From NCBI GenBank assembly GCA_018241665.1, contig JAFEDK010000030.1:1-64000 (forward strand): a stretch of 64,000 nucleotides of DNA, written 5' to 3'. Shown here one piece after another: positions 11,264 through 21,004 of the stretch (positions are counted from its first letter, which is position 1; every line of letters begins with the position of its first letter). Position numbers and translations under genes: made by a program. The DNA comes from Pseudomonadota bacterium (GTDB lineage: Bacteria > Pseudomonadota > Gammaproteobacteria > Burkholderiales > Rhodocyclaceae). Under the pieces are notes generated by a model. That model searched no databases, had not been told where the DNA came from, and worked only from the letters and a program-made list of their open reading frames with translations.

Positions 11264-12748
11264 ATGGGATCTGCGGACAATAATGTGACGGACGGCGGCC
11301 GGGGCTTGGGGGCCTCCATGGCGGGGTTGTGGCGTCGCCTGGTGCGGGGCAGGGAAGAGGCGCTGGCGCCGGTACCGCGGGCCGAGGCCGTGCCGGCGCG
11401 CAGTTGGCGGCGTATCGACGAGCTGTTGCAGGCGGCGGCTGGTGACTACGACGGCGAGGCCCGCGCCCGGGAGCGCATGGGGCAGCTGCTGGCCTTCTAC
11501 CTGGCAGCCGGCGATGACGACCGGCGCGCTTTCCTCGCGCGCCTGGAAGCAGACTACGGCCCGGTGGAAGTGGACGTCCGGCGCGCCATCGAGGCCTACA
11601 TGACGGCGGGGGGCTCCGCGGAGCGGGCCCGCGCCGAAGGGCGCCTGAGTGCCAGCCTGGAGTCGCCGCGGCTGCGCATCCTGCGCCAGTTCAACCTGTT
11701 GCCCCACGGCGTGCATGCGTTGGTGGACCTGCGTGCGGATCTGCTGCACCTCGGCGTGGACGCCTGTCCGGGGCTCGACCAGGATCTGCTGCGCCTGTTC
11801 GTCAATTGGTTCGATGCGGGCTTCCTGGAACTGCAGCGGGTCGGCTGGGAGTCGCCGGCGTCGCTGCTCGAAAAGCTGATCCGCTACGAGGCGGTGCATG
11901 AGATCAAGTCGTGGAGCGACCTGCGCAACCGGCTGGATTCCGACCGCCGCTGCTACGCCTTTTTCCACGGTCGCATGCCGGGCGAGCCGCTGATCTTCGT
12001 CGAGGTGGCGCTGGTGCGCGATGTCGCCGACAAGGTCCAGACCCTGCTCGACGAGAGCCAGCCGACCCTCGACCCGGAGGCGGCGACCACCGCGATCTTC
12101 TATTCCATCTCCAATGCGCAGAGCGGCCTGCGCGGCGTGAGCATGGGCGAGTTCCTGATCAAGCGCGTCGTGCAGCAGCTGTTGCAGGAATTCCCGCGCC
12201 TGCGCACGTTTGCCACCCTGTCGCCGGTGCCCGGTTTCAACCGCTGGCTGGACAAGCGCCTGGCCGAACCGGCCTACGTGGAGCGCATCCCGGCTGACGT
12301 CCGCAAGCTGCTGGACGGCACCGGCAAGGCCGGTGTCGCCGCGCTGCTTGATTGCGTTGGTGCCGAGATCGCCGGCAGTCAGCCGCCGTCGGCATCGTTG
12401 CAGGCTTGGCTGAAGGGCGAATGCAGCTACTTCCTGGCCCGGGAGAAGAGCGGCAAGCACCCGCTCGATCCGGTCGGGCGTTTCCACTTCTCCAACGGCG
12501 CCAGCCTCGGCCGCATCAACTGGCTGGGCGACGTGTCGGCGCGGGGCTTGCGCCAGTCCTGCGGGCTGATGGTGAATTATCTCTACAAGCTGAAGGACAT
12601 CGAGGGCAACCACCAGGCCTATGCCCGCGAGGGCACGCTGGCGCTGGCCTTCGACGTGGAGCGGCAGCTCGAGGCGGCCGTCGAGGCGCGCAAGGAGTCA
12701 CGTGCGGGGCGGGCGCCACGGGCCCGCAAGGCGCGCGCCGAGTCTTGA
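11264..12748 (+). CDS. Malonyl-CoA decarboxylase
   Basis: The 494-aa protein matches malonyl-CoA decarboxylase along its whole length: an N-terminal helical domain (about 30-150), then a GNAT-fold catalytic domain with the conserved 'FYSISNAQSGLRGVSMGEF' and 'FATLSPVPGF' segments and a C-terminal HFSNGA motif (FHFSNGASLGRINWLGD). It converts malonyl-CoA to acetyl-CoA and CO2. The ATG at 11264 is chosen because GGAGAGG sits just upstream. A TTG/GTG-type start at 11177 would run through the hairpin at 11190-11231. Known bacterial homologues occur in malonate catabolism or as brakes on malonyl-CoA; no companion synthetase lies here. Confidence 0.93.
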   Translation: MGSADNNVTDGGRGLGASMAGLWRRLVRGREEALAPVPRAEAVPARSWRRIDELLQAAAGDYDGEARARERMGQLLAFYLAAGDDDRRAFLARLEADYGPVEVDVRRAIEAYMTAGGSAERARAEGRLSASLESPRLRILRQFNLLPHGVHALVDLRADLLHLGVDACPGLDQDLLRLFVNWFDAGFLELQRVGWESPASLLEKLIRYEAVHEIKSWSDLRNRLDSDRRCYAFFHGRMPGEPLIFVEVALVRDVADKVQTLLDESQPTLDPEAATTAIFYSISNAQSGLRGVSMGEFLIKRVVQQLLQEFPRLRTFATLSPVPGFNRWLDKRLAEPAYVERIPADVRKLLDGTGKAGVAALLDCVGAEIAGSQPPSASLQAWLKGECSYFLAREKSGKHPLDPVGRFHFSNGASLGRINWLGDVSARGLRQSCGLMVNYLYKLKDIEGNHQAYAREGTLALAFDVERQLEAAVEARKESRAGRAPRARKARAES

Positions 12749-12775
12749 GCGCTGTCTGACTCCGTCGGCCGGGGC

Positions 12776-13900
12776 TCAGCCCCGGTCGCGGAAGGGCAGG
12801 CGCTCCGATAGTTCGTCCAGGTAGGCGTCCACGCCGCCCCGCTCCTGCGCCAGGAAGCGGCCCACCGCGTCGCGGAAGCGTGGGTCGGCGATCCAGTGGG
12901 CGGAGGACGTGCGCACCGGTTCCAGTCCGCGGGACAGCTTGTGCTCACCCTGGGCGCCGCCTTCGAAGCGGGCCAGGCCCTCGCGGATCGCGTAGTCGAT
13001 GGCCTGGTAGTAGCAAGCCTCGAAGTGCAGGCAGGGCACGAATTCGACGGCGCCCCAGTAGCGTCCATAGAGGGCTTCCGCGTCGCGCAGGAAGAAGCTC
13101 GCCGCGATGGGCGTGCCGGCCCGTTCGGCGATCATCAGCACGCAGGCGTCGGCGTTGCGCTGTCCGAGGGCGGTGAAGAAGGCCAGGTTCAGGTAGGGCG
13201 TGGAGGCGTGTTCGGCGTAGGTGCGCCGGTAGCAGGCGTGGAAGAAGGCCCATTCGTCGGCGCCGATCTCCTTGCCGCGCAGGATGCGGAAGTCGATGCC
13301 GGCATCCATTACCTTGCGCCGCTCCTGGCAGATTTTCTTGCGCTTGGGCTGGGCCAGCTGGGCCAGGAAGTCGTCGAAGTCCCGGTAGCCGGCATTGCGC
13401 CAGTGGAACTGCACGCCATGGCGGATTTCCAGCCCGGCTTCCGCCAGCCACGCGCTTTCCTCGTCGGTGGGGAACAGCACATGCAGGGATGAGGCGCCTG
13501 ACGCGCGCACCTCGTTGAGTAGCAGGGCCAGCAGCAGGCGGCGGGCGGCTTCGTCGTGGCCGAGGATGCGCCGGCCCGGCACCGGCGTGAAGGGCACGGC
13601 GGCCAGCCATTTTGGATAGTAATCGAGGCCGTGGCGCTGGTAGGCGTCGGCCCAGGCCCAGTCGAACACGTATTCGCCGTAGGAATGGCTCTTCAGGTAC
13701 AGCGGCATCGCGGCGAGCAGTCGGTCGCCTTCCCACAGGGCCGCGTGGCGTGGCCCCCAGCCGGCGCGGGGCGCCACGCAGGCGCTGTCTTCCAGTGCGG
13801 ACAGGAAGGCATGGGACAGACTGGGTTGATCGCCGGCGAGGGCGTCCCATTGGTCGGCGGGGATTTCGGTGAGGGCTGAATGCAGGCGGAAAGTCGGCAT
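12776..13900 (-). CDS. GNAT/FemAB-like acyltransferase (peptidogalycan-biosynthesis family, DUF482 type)
   Basis: The 374-aa protein belongs to the conserved proteobacterial family annotated as 'GNAT family N-acetyltransferase / peptidogalycan biosynthesis protein'. Markers are 'WGPRHAALWEGDRLLAAMPLYLK' near residue 45 (given here only as recognition of the family), 'KICQERRKV' in the middle and 'ARFEGGAQGEHKLSRG' near the C terminus. The substrate and reaction have not been established for the family to my knowledge. I chose the ATG at 13900, preceded by GGAG; in-frame starts further upstream run antisense into nadE. It diverges from nadE. Confidence 0.8.
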   Translation of the reverse strand: MPTFRLHSALTEIPADQWDALAGDQPSLSHAFLSALEDSACVAPRAGWGPRHAALWEGDRLLAAMPLYLKSHSYGEYVFDWAWADAYQRHGLDYYPKWLAAVPFTPVPGRRILGHDEAARRLLLALLLNEVRASGASSLHVLFPTDEESAWLAEAGLEIRHGVQFHWRNAGYRDFDDFLAQLAQPKRKKICQERRKVMDAGIDFRILRGKEIGADEWAFFHACYRRTYAEHASTPYLNLAFFTALGQRNADACVLMIAERAGTPIAASFFLRDAEALYGRYWGAVEFVPCLHFEACYYQAIDYAIREGLARFEGGAQGEHKLSRGLEPVRTSSAHWIADPRFRDAVGRFLAQERGGVDAYLDELSERLPFRDRG

Positions 13901-14011
13901 GGAAGGCTCCGGAGCGCGTGGCGGCAGCATACAAGCACGGAGCGGGCCTGTGGCCACCGGTGCGGCCGGCGGCGGCGTCGCGATGGCGGCTTCGGGGTAT
14001 AGTGTCGCCCC

Positions 14012-15631
14012 ATGAAAACCCCTCTTTCCGTCGCTGTCGCCCAGCTCAATAGTGTCGTGGGCGACCTCTCCGGCAATGCGCGCCGGATCCTGGATGCGGT
14101 GGCCCGGGCCAAGGCTGCGGGCGCCGACGTGGTGCTGACCCCCGAGCTGGCCCTGTGCGGCTATCCGGCCGAAGACCTGCTGCTGCGGCCGGCCTTCCTC
14201 GAGGCCTGCGCCGACACGCTGGCCGAGCTGGCCGTCGAGGTGCGCGGCATCACCGCGCTGGTCGGTTACCCGGCATTTGCCGACGGCAAGCGCTACAACG
14301 CCGCCGCGGTGATCCAGGACGGCCGTGTCGTCGCCACGTATTTCAAGCACCGCCTGCCCAACTACGAGGTTTTTGACGAAGAGCGCTACTTTGCGGCCGG
14401 AACCGAGGCCTGCGTCTTCGAGCTGAAGGGCGTGAAGGTCGGCGTCAATATCTGCGCCGACGTGTGGGAGTCTGGCGCCGCCGACGTGGCCCGCGGGGCC
14501 GGGGCCGAAGTGCTGCTGGTCCTCAACGCGTCGCCCTTCCACATGAACAAGCAGGCGCTGCGCTACGAGGTGCTGCGCGAGCGCATCGCCGACACCGGCC
14601 TGCCGGTGGTGTATTGCAACCTGGTTGGCGGGCAGGACGAGCTGGTCTTCGACGGGGGCTCCTTTGCCCTCGACCGGGACGGCACGCTGGCCTGGCAAGG
14701 CAAGGTCTTTACGGAAGAACTCCATCTGCTGCAGTTCGCCGATGGCGCCTGGCAGGGCGGCAGCGTGCCGGCGGTGTGCCCGGTCGAGGCCGACGTCTAT
14801 GAGGCGCTGGTCCTCGGCGTGCGCGACTACCTGGGCAAGAACGGCTTCCCCGGCGCGATCATCGGCCTGTCCGGCGGCGTCGATTCGGCGTTGACGCTTG
14901 CGATCGCCGTCGATGCACTGGGCGCCGAGCGCGTCCGCGCGGTGATGATGCCATCGCCCTACACCGCACAGATGAGCCTCGATGATTCCCGCGAGATGAT
15001 CCGCCGCATCGGCGTGCGCTACGACGAGATCGCCATCGAGCCGGCGATGCAGACCTTCGCAACGCTGCTGGCGCCGCAGTTCGCCGGCCTGGCGGCGGAT
15101 ACCACCGAGGAGAACCTGCAGGCGCGGATCCGCGGCATGATCCTGATGGCTCTGTCCAACAAGACCGGCTCCATCGTGCTGACCACCGGCAACAAGAGCG
15201 AGATGGCCACTGGCTACGCCACGCTGTACGGCGACATGGCTGGCGGCTTTGCGGTCATCAAGGACATCTACAAGACCTTCGTCTATCGCCTGTGCGCCTG
15301 GCGCAACGCCCAGCCGGATGGCCCGGTGATCCCCGACAACATCCTGACCCGGCCGCCCTCAGCAGAGCTGAAGCCCGACCAGTGCGACCAGGACTCCCTG
15401 CCGCCCTACGAAGTGCTGGACGCGATCATCGCCGGCTACATGGAAGAGGACCTGTCGCCCCATGAGATCATCGCCCGCGGCTATGCCGAAGCGGAGGTGT
15501 ATCGTGCGGTGGCCATGCTGCGGCGCAATGAATACAAGCGCCGCCAGGCACCGATCGGCATCCGCGTGACCCAGCGCGGCTTCGGCAAGGACTGGCGTTA
15601 TCCCATTACGTCCCGCTATCGCGACGCCTGA
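14012..15631 (+). CDS. nadE: Glutamine-dependent NAD+ synthetase
   Basis: The 539-aa, two-domain enzyme performs the final step of NAD+ synthesis (deamido-NAD+ plus glutamine and ATP). The N-terminal nitrilase-type glutaminase (1-260) has an intact Glu-Lys-Cys triad, E45 (TPELALCGYP), K112 (YFKHRLPNY) and C148 (NICADVWE). The C-terminal ATP-pyrophosphatase domain (about 270-539) has the SGGVDS loop ('GLSGGVDSALTLAIA'). The length is normal for the glutamine-dependent type. A TATAGT box at 13998-14003 lies only 8 nt before the ATG, so the transcript may have a very short leader. Confidence 0.95.
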   Translation: MKTPLSVAVAQLNSVVGDLSGNARRILDAVARAKAAGADVVLTPELALCGYPAEDLLLRPAFLEACADTLAELAVEVRGITALVGYPAFADGKRYNAAAVIQDGRVVATYFKHRLPNYEVFDEERYFAAGTEACVFELKGVKVGVNICADVWESGAADVARGAGAEVLLVLNASPFHMNKQALRYEVLRERIADTGLPVVYCNLVGGQDELVFDGGSFALDRDGTLAWQGKVFTEELHLLQFADGAWQGGSVPAVCPVEADVYEALVLGVRDYLGKNGFPGAIIGLSGGVDSALTLAIAVDALGAERVRAVMMPSPYTAQMSLDDSREMIRRIGVRYDEIAIEPAMQTFATLLAPQFAGLAADTTEENLQARIRGMILMALSNKTGSIVLTTGNKSEMATGYATLYGDMAGGFAVIKDIYKTFVYRLCAWRNAQPDGPVIPDNILTRPPSAELKPDQCDQDSLPPYEVLDAIIAGYMEEDLSPHEIIARGYAEAEVYRAVAMLRRNEYKRRQAPIGIRVTQRGFGKDWRYPITSRYRDA

Positions 15632-15682
15632 GAAGCGGAGATTACCCTCGTGAAGGGCTGCTGCCGCGCTCCGGCTTAACCC

Positions 15683-15749
15683 GTGGGGGCGAATTCATTC
15701 GCCCGCCGTTCGTTGATCGGAGTCCGAGGGCGAATGAATTCGCCCCCAC
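15683..15749. repeat. REPIN-like REP doublet 1 (nadE-glnB gap)
   Basis: Arm one (15683-15704) is a GTGG head followed by GGGCGAATTCATTCGCCC. Arm two (15728-15749) is its exact reverse complement. They are separated by 23 nt. Each arm is itself a small hairpin (GGGCGAA stem around a 4-nt loop) and the two arms can pair over 22 bp. Head-plus-palindrome and inverted doubling match the REP/REPIN class that RAYT (Y1 transposase-like) proteins mobilise; that protein is not in this window. Confidence 0.85.
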
Positions 15750-15763
15750 TTTGGGGTGGCTAG

Positions 15764-16228
<465 letters not shown>

Positions 16229-16239
16229 TCCCCGCAAGG

Positions 16240-16264
16240 CGGTCGGGAACTTTGGTCCCGACCG
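16240..16264 (+). terminator. Weak hairpin between glnB and gltX
   Basis: CGGTCGGGA at 16240-16248 pairs with TCCCGACCG at 16256-16264 across a 7-nt loop, 12 bases after the glnB stop. No T-run follows directly, so termination would be partial at best. Confidence 0.35.
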
Positions 16265-16312
16265 TGCGCTGTGCGTAAAATGCCGGGTTTTAAGCTTTCC
16301 CGGATTGACGTC

Positions 16313-17710
16313 ATGGCTTCTACCGTCCGTACCCGTTTTGCCCCCAGTCCCACCGGCTTCCTGCATATCGGAGGGGCGCGCACGGCGCTGTTCTCGTGGG
16401 CCTTCGCCCGCCGCCATGGCGGCACCTTCGTGCTGCGCATCGAGGACACCGATGTGGCCCGCTCCACCCCCGAGGCGGTGCAGGCGATCCTCGACGGCAT
16501 GAACTGGCTCGGCCTGGAATGGGACGAAGGCCCGTTCTACCAGATGCAGCGCATGGAGCGCTACAAGGCGGTCGTCCAGGAAATGCTGGCTGCCGGCACG
16601 GCCTATCCGTGCTACATGTCCTCCGAAGAGCTCGACGCACTGCGCGAGGCCCAGCGGGCCCGCGGCGAGAAGCCGCGCTACGACGGCCGCTGGCGTCCCG
16701 AAGCGGGCAAGGTGCTGCCCCAGCCGCCGGCCGGCGTAGAGCCGGTGATCCGTTTCCGGAACCCCACTGAAGGCGTCGTGGCCTGGGATGACCTGGTCAA
16801 GGGCCGCATCGAGATCGCCAACGCCGAGATGGACGACCTCATCATCGCCCGTCCGGACGGCACGCCGACCTACAATTTCTGTGTGGTGGTGGACGACTGG
16901 GACATGGGCATCACCCAGGTCATCCGCGGTGACGACCATGTGAACAACACGCCGCGCCAGATCAACATCCTCAAGGCGCTGGGCGCCGAGGTGCCGCAAT
17001 ACGCCCACCTGTCGATGATCCTCGGCGACGACGGCCAGAAGCTGTCCAAGCGCCACGGCGCGGTCAGCGTGACCCAGTATGACGACGACGGCTACCTGCC
17101 GGACGCGGTCATCAACTACCTGGCCCGTCTGGGCTGGAGCCACGGCGACGACGAGATCTTCTCCCGCGCGCAGCTGGTGGAATGGTTCGACCTCGACCAC
17201 ATCACCCCGTCCGCCGCCCAGTTCAACACCGAGAAGCTGAACTGGCTGAACGCCCACTACATCAAGCAGGCCGACAACGCTGCGCTGGCCGCCGACGTGT
17301 CCCGCCGCCTGGCCCGCCGCGAAGTGAATCCGGAAGCCGGCCCGGCGCTGGAGGCAATCATCGCGCTGTACAAGGACCGTGTGAGCACGCTCAACGAGCT
17401 GGCCGACGCTGCCGAACCCTTCTACATCGACCTGCACGTGGCGCCGGAACTGCTGGCCCAGCACCTCACCGATGCTGCCCGTACGGCGCTGGCGACGCTG
17501 CGTGCCAAGCTGGCCGAGGCGACTTGGGAAAAGGCGGCACTGAGCGCCGCGATCAAGGAAACCTGCACCGAGCACGGCATGAAGATGCCCCACGTGGCGA
17601 TCCCGCTGCGCGTGGTGCTGCTCGGCCAGCCGCAGACCCCGTCCATCGACGCGGTGCTGGCGACAATGGGCCGCGAGCTGGTGCTGGCGCGTCTCGACCG
17701 GGCGCTGTAA
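16313..17710 (+). CDS. gltX: Glutamyl-tRNA synthetase
   Basis: The 465-aa class I aminoacyl-tRNA synthetase charges tRNA-Glu. The HIGH-type motif is '[10 protein letters not shown]' (about 16-25) and the KMSKS-type motif is KLSKRHG (about 245). The length is normal. The frame opens at 16271, but I place the start at the ATG at 16313, which begins '[16 protein letters not shown]' and matches family N termini. Codon use is like its neighbours. Confidence 0.95.
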   Translation: MASTVRTRFAPSPTGFLHIGGARTALFSWAFARRHGGTFVLRIEDTDVARSTPEAVQAILDGMNWLGLEWDEGPFYQMQRMERYKAVVQEMLAAGTAYPCYMSSEELDALREAQRARGEKPRYDGRWRPEAGKVLPQPPAGVEPVIRFRNPTEGVVAWDDLVKGRIEIANAEMDDLIIARPDGTPTYNFCVVVDDWDMGITQVIRGDDHVNNTPRQINILKALGAEVPQYAHLSMILGDDGQKLSKRHGAVSVTQYDDDGYLPDAVINYLARLGWSHGDDEIFSRAQLVEWFDLDHITPSAAQFNTEKLNWLNAHYIKQADNAALAADVSRRLARREVNPEAGPALEAIIALYKDRVSTLNELADAAEPFYIDLHVAPELLAQHLTDAARTALATLRAKLAEATWEKAALSAAIKETCTEHGMKMPHVAIPLRVVLLGQPQTPSIDAVLATMGRELVLARLDRAL

Positions 17711-17713
17711 GCA

Positions 17714-17742
17714 AGCCTGCAGCCCCGACGGGGCTGCAGGCT
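17714..17742 (+). terminator. Terminator-like hairpin after gltX
   Basis: AGCCTGCAGCCCC (17714-17726) and its exact inverse (17730-17742) form a 13-bp stem with a 3-nt loop, four bases past the gltX stop. The tail CGTTTGT is only weakly T-rich. Confidence 0.6.
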
Positions 17743-17749
17743 CGTTTGT

Positions 17750-17816
17750 GTGGGGGCGAATTCATTCGCCCTCGATCGGTTGAGCAGGCTCCGCGGGCGA
17801 ATGAATTCGCCCCCAC
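17750..17816. repeat. REPIN-like REP doublet 2 (gltX-glycine zipper gap)
   Basis: Arms at 17750-17771 and 17795-17816 are perfect inverted copies of the same 22-bp REP (GTGG head plus palindrome), separated by 23 nt that differ from the other copies. It is inserted directly behind the gltX terminator hairpin. Confidence 0.85.
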
Positions 17817-17835
17817 GGGAGAGCTCTCTGGCGTC

Positions 17836-18672
17836 TCAAAAGTCCGCGCTGCTCCTGCCCGAGGCCCCTTGGGCTGCGCCGACGATCTCGCCGTTGCGGA
17901 CGCGTACCGCGTCGCCGACGCGCCAGCTCGGCGCACTCTGTTCGGTGATCACGCGGCGGGTGCCGTCGTCCATGCGTACCGTGACCTGGTAGTGGCTGAC
18001 GGTGCGGGCGCGGCGCTCGACTTCATTACCGGCGAAGCCGCCGAGCACGGCGCCGCCGATACGCGCGAGCTTCTTGCCGGAGCCTTCGCCGACCTGGTTG
18101 CCGAGTACGCCGCCGAGGATCGCGCCGCCGACGGCGCCGAGGCCGGAGCCTTCGCCCTTCTGCTGGATCGCCTCGACGTTCTCGATCACACCGCATTCGC
18201 GGCAGATGGCAGGCGGCGGGGTTTCGATGACCTTGCGGGCCGGGCCGCTGCTGGCGCCGGCCGGCGGGGGCGCCGGTACCGCGTCGGCCGGCGGCGGATT
18301 GCCGGCCGTGGCCGGCGTCGCGGCGGCGACCGGATGCTTGGTGTGCTCCTTGGCGGGCTTGGAGGCTAGACGCGGGGCTTCGTGGCGCTCGACCTGCTTG
18401 GCCGCTGGTGCGGGCTCGACGGCCTGCGGCTGGACGCTGGCGACCGGCGCGGGTTCGGTGCTCGGGCTTGGGGCAGCGGTCGGCGCGCTGATCGGCGCCG
18501 GCGGGGTGACCGGTGCGCTGGCGACGCTTTCCGGTGCGGTGACCGGCGCGTGGGAGGTGTCGGGCAGCAGGCCGGTCAGCTTGGCGACGCCGGCCAGGCT
18601 CAGCGCGGTGACGGAGGCGGCTGCCACCCACATCATCGGGTGCAGCGGCGTACGTGAAGGACTGGTGCTCAT
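17836..18672 (-). CDS. Glycine-zipper 2TM domain protein (SlyB/17-kDa antigen-like)
   Basis: The 278-aa protein has an N-terminal membrane anchor (about 12-32, 'MMWVAAASVTALSLAGVA'), a long Pro/Ala-rich spacer (about 40-150), and a C-terminal glycine-zipper pair ('GAVGGAILGGVLGNQVGEG' and 'RIGGAVLGGFAGNEVERR'). It ends with a small beta domain ('YQVTVRMDDGTRRVITE'). Such proteins sit in the envelope with the Pro-rich part spanning the periplasm. A specific function is not known. The start is fixed by GAGGAG upstream of the ATG at 18672. It lies tail-first behind mnmC on the same strand. Confidence 0.8.
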   Translation of the reverse strand: MSTSPSRTPLHPMMWVAAASVTALSLAGVAKLTGLLPDTSHAPVTAPESVASAPVTPPAPISAPTAAPSPSTEPAPVASVQPQAVEPAPAAKQVERHEAPRLASKPAKEHTKHPVAAATPATAGNPPPADAVPAPPPAGASSGPARKVIETPPPAICRECGVIENVEAIQQKGEGSGLGAVGGAILGGVLGNQVGEGSGKKLARIGGAVLGGFAGNEVERRARTVSHYQVTVRMDDGTRRVITEQSAPSWRVGDAVRVRNGEIVGAAQGASGRSSADF

Positions 18673-18763
18673 GCGTGTTCTCCTCAATGAATGAGGAGAG
18701 TAACGCCGTGGGCCGGCTGGCGGTGACATCTGCAACCGCCGCTTACAAAAGTCGTGAAAGTCC

Positions 18764-20680
18764 TTACTCGTCGCCACTTGCGCCGGGGCGGGGCGGCTTG
18801 AGCAGGTAGCGGGCCGGGTCGAGGGCGTCCACCAGCTCGCGCTCCAGCGGCAACGGATCGCCGTCGAGCTGGCTGGCCAGTAGCTCGCCGATGAGGCTGG
18901 CCCACACCAGGCCACGGGCACCGAAGCCGGACACGGCAAACAGGCCCGGCTGGCGCGGAATGTCGGTGAGGGGCGTGGTGCGCTCGGCGCGTTCGACGGC
19001 CGGGATGGCGCCGACCATCGGCAGGCGGTCCGGTGAGGCCGGGCGGAAGCCGACGCGGCCGTCGAGCTGGGTGGGGTCGTAGGCGGCCGCGTAGCCGGGC
19101 AGGATGAAGTCCAGCTTGGTGAGGTTTTCCCGGTGCTCGGCCTCGCGCAGCTCGGTGCCGTCGTCGTCGGCCAGGAAGGTCGCGCCAGCGCAGCGCAGAC
19201 CGTCCACTTCCGGGCTCACGTAGCCAAGGCGGCATACCACCACCTTCGGCGGGCTGCCGGCAGCGGCGGGCAGGTGGGAGACCTGGCCACGGGCCGGGCG
19301 TACCGGCAGCGTGGCGGCCTGGGGCAGGGCACGGATGCCGACGCCGTTGGCGAGGATCGCCACCGGGGCTCGGGCGATCTCGGCGCCAGCCGGGTCGAGG
19401 GCGATCCATGCGTCGCCCTGGTGCTCCAGGCGGGCCACTTGTTGCCCGAAGCGGGTTTCGACGGTGGCTCCGGCGGCTGCGAGGTTGGCGGCGCACAGGG
19501 TCGGGGGCTGGATCCAGCCGCCGCTGGGGAACCACCAGCCGCCCAGCTCGACCGGCCAGCCGACGATCTCGCTGGCTTCGTCCTTGCCCACGAAGCGCAG
19601 GTAGTCGGTGGGCGGGGTCTGGGTATCCACGACGGCCTTCTGCTTGCCTTCCTGCTTGGCGTCGCGGGCCAGGTGCAGTACACCGCAGGCCTCCCAGCGC
19701 GGCGCATGGCCGGCTTCGGCCAAGGCATCCAGATGGTGGAGGCCGTACAGGAAGCCGGCGCGGGTGATGCGGGCCAGGCGGTTGTCGTCCAGGCTCGGCA
19801 AGGGGCGGAACACGCCGGCCTTGTTGCCGGAGGCGCCGTGGCCGGGGCCGGGGGCTTCGTCGACGATGGTGATGCGCCAGCCGCGGGCGGCCAGGCGCTC
19901 GGCGATGGATGTGCCGGCCACGCCGGCGCCGATCACCAGTGCGTGGCGGGGCTGGGCGGGCGTCGTGGCGGATGGGGCGTCGGCGAAGTGCCCGCTCAAC
20001 ATCTCCCGCTTGCCGCCGAAGCCGGGGCGTCGTTCCAGCGTGAAGCCGGCGTCCTGCAGCCCGCGGCGCACATGGCCGGTCACCGACCAGGTGGCCAGCG
20101 TCGCGCCGGGTGCTGCCAGGCGGGCGAGTTGGGCATAGACAGCGGGTGACCACAGCTCCGGGTTGTTGGCCGGCGAGAAACCGTCCAGGTAGAAGGCGTC
20201 GGCCTGGGCTTCCAGCTGCGGCAGGGTGGTCAGTGCGTCGCCGAAAATCAGTGTCAGCGTGACGCGCCCGGCGTCCAGGTGGAGGCGGTGGAAGCCCGGC
20301 ACCAGCGGTGGCCAGTGGCGGCGCAGCTCGTCCGCCAGCGGTGCGAGTTCGGGCCAGGCCTTGTGCAGCTCGGCCAGATCGTCGGCCTTGAAGGGGTGTT
20401 TCTCGGTGGAGACGAAATGCAGCTGCGTACAGCGGGCCGGGTTGTTCCGCCACGCGGCCCAGGTCGCCAGGAAGCTGAGCCCGAGGCCAAAGCCGGTCTC
20501 GACGATGGTGAAGCGCTCCCGTCCCTGCCAGCGCTCGGGCAGCGCGTTGCCGGCCAGAAAGACGTGCTGCGCCTGGCCGAGGCCGCCGGCGGTGGTGTGA
20601 TAGACGTCGTCGAAGGTGGGCGAGTAGGGCGTGCCGTCGGCTGCGCGGACGAGTGTGGCGGGGATCAGCGGCGAGTACAT
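18764..20680 (-). CDS. mnmC: Bifunctional tRNA mnm5s2U biosynthesis protein MnmC
   Basis: The 638-aa cytoplasmic enzyme performs the last two steps of 5-methylaminomethyl-2-thiouridine formation at the tRNA wobble position. The N-terminal SAM-dependent methyltransferase (about 1-235) has 'ETGFGLGLSFLATW' and 'LDGFSPANNPELW'. The C-terminal FAD oxidoreductase (about 245-638) has the dinucleotide motif 'VIGAGVAGTSIAERLAARGW' and ends with 'VSGFGARGLVWASLIGELLA'. Both halves look complete. The start at 20680 (MYSPLIPATLVRA) matches the family; the frame extends further up to 20929 without homology. Confidence 0.93.
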   Translation of the reverse strand: MYSPLIPATLVRAADGTPYSPTFDDVYHTTAGGLGQAQHVFLAGNALPERWQGRERFTIVETGFGLGLSFLATWAAWRNNPARCTQLHFVSTEKHPFKADDLAELHKAWPELAPLADELRRHWPPLVPGFHRLHLDAGRVTLTLIFGDALTTLPQLEAQADAFYLDGFSPANNPELWSPAVYAQLARLAAPGATLATWSVTGHVRRGLQDAGFTLERRPGFGGKREMLSGHFADAPSATTPAQPRHALVIGAGVAGTSIAERLAARGWRITIVDEAPGPGHGASGNKAGVFRPLPSLDDNRLARITRAGFLYGLHHLDALAEAGHAPRWEACGVLHLARDAKQEGKQKAVVDTQTPPTDYLRFVGKDEASEIVGWPVELGGWWFPSGGWIQPPTLCAANLAAAGATVETRFGQQVARLEHQGDAWIALDPAGAEIARAPVAILANGVGIRALPQAATLPVRPARGQVSHLPAAAGSPPKVVVCRLGYVSPEVDGLRCAGATFLADDDGTELREAEHRENLTKLDFILPGYAAAYDPTQLDGRVGFRPASPDRLPMVGAIPAVERAERTTPLTDIPRQPGLFAVSGFGARGLVWASLIGELLASQLDGDPLPLERELVDALDPARYLLKPPRPGASGDE

Positions 20681-21004
20681 GAGGCGATGGCTTGCGGGCG
20701 GATTGGGGCGGAACTTTGGCACCGTTCCCGTTTGCTGTCGAATCTTTCGGAGCCATGCCGTGTCACACCCTGCAAGGGCGAAGGTGGCACCTCCTGTGGG
20801 GGGGAGAATGGCAGCTTTTGTTGGTGTTGAGGATGGTATCTCCTGTGGGGGCGAATGAATTCGCCCCCACAGGAAAGCCCCACAGGAAAGCCCCAAGGGG
20901 ATGGCGATGGGGCAGAGATGGGATTTCACCCTTGGCTCCGCGCTGCAGCGTCCATGGCCGGGCTAGAATCCCTGCTTTCGCGAAGACAATACTAAGGACA
21001 TCCG
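20681..21004. other. mnmC-pepN divergent gap with REP remnants
   Basis: These 324 bases hold no gene. They contain the divergent promoter zone for mnmC and pepN, a single self-palindromic REP at 20845-20870, a 13-bp tandem duplication at its edge (20865-20890), and two degenerate look-alikes ('CTCCTGTGGGGG' near 20790 and 20840). A TAGAAT box at 20964-20969 could be the pepN -10. Confidence 0.6.
20845..20870. repeat. Single palindromic REP
   Basis: This is an 11-bp perfect inverted repeat around TGAA, with GTGGGGGCGAA on the left and TTCGCCCCCAC on the right. It carries a GTGG head on both strands, so it looks like two half-REPs fused without the 23-nt spacer. The sequence CCCCACAGGAAAG is repeated twice in tandem at its right edge (20865-20877 and 20878-20890). 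Confidence 0.75.

Noticed and set aside
18684-20756. 690-aa minus-strand frame overlapping mnmC
   Set aside because: Arg/Pro-rich alternative frame of mnmC. The MnmC frame contains both catalytic domains.
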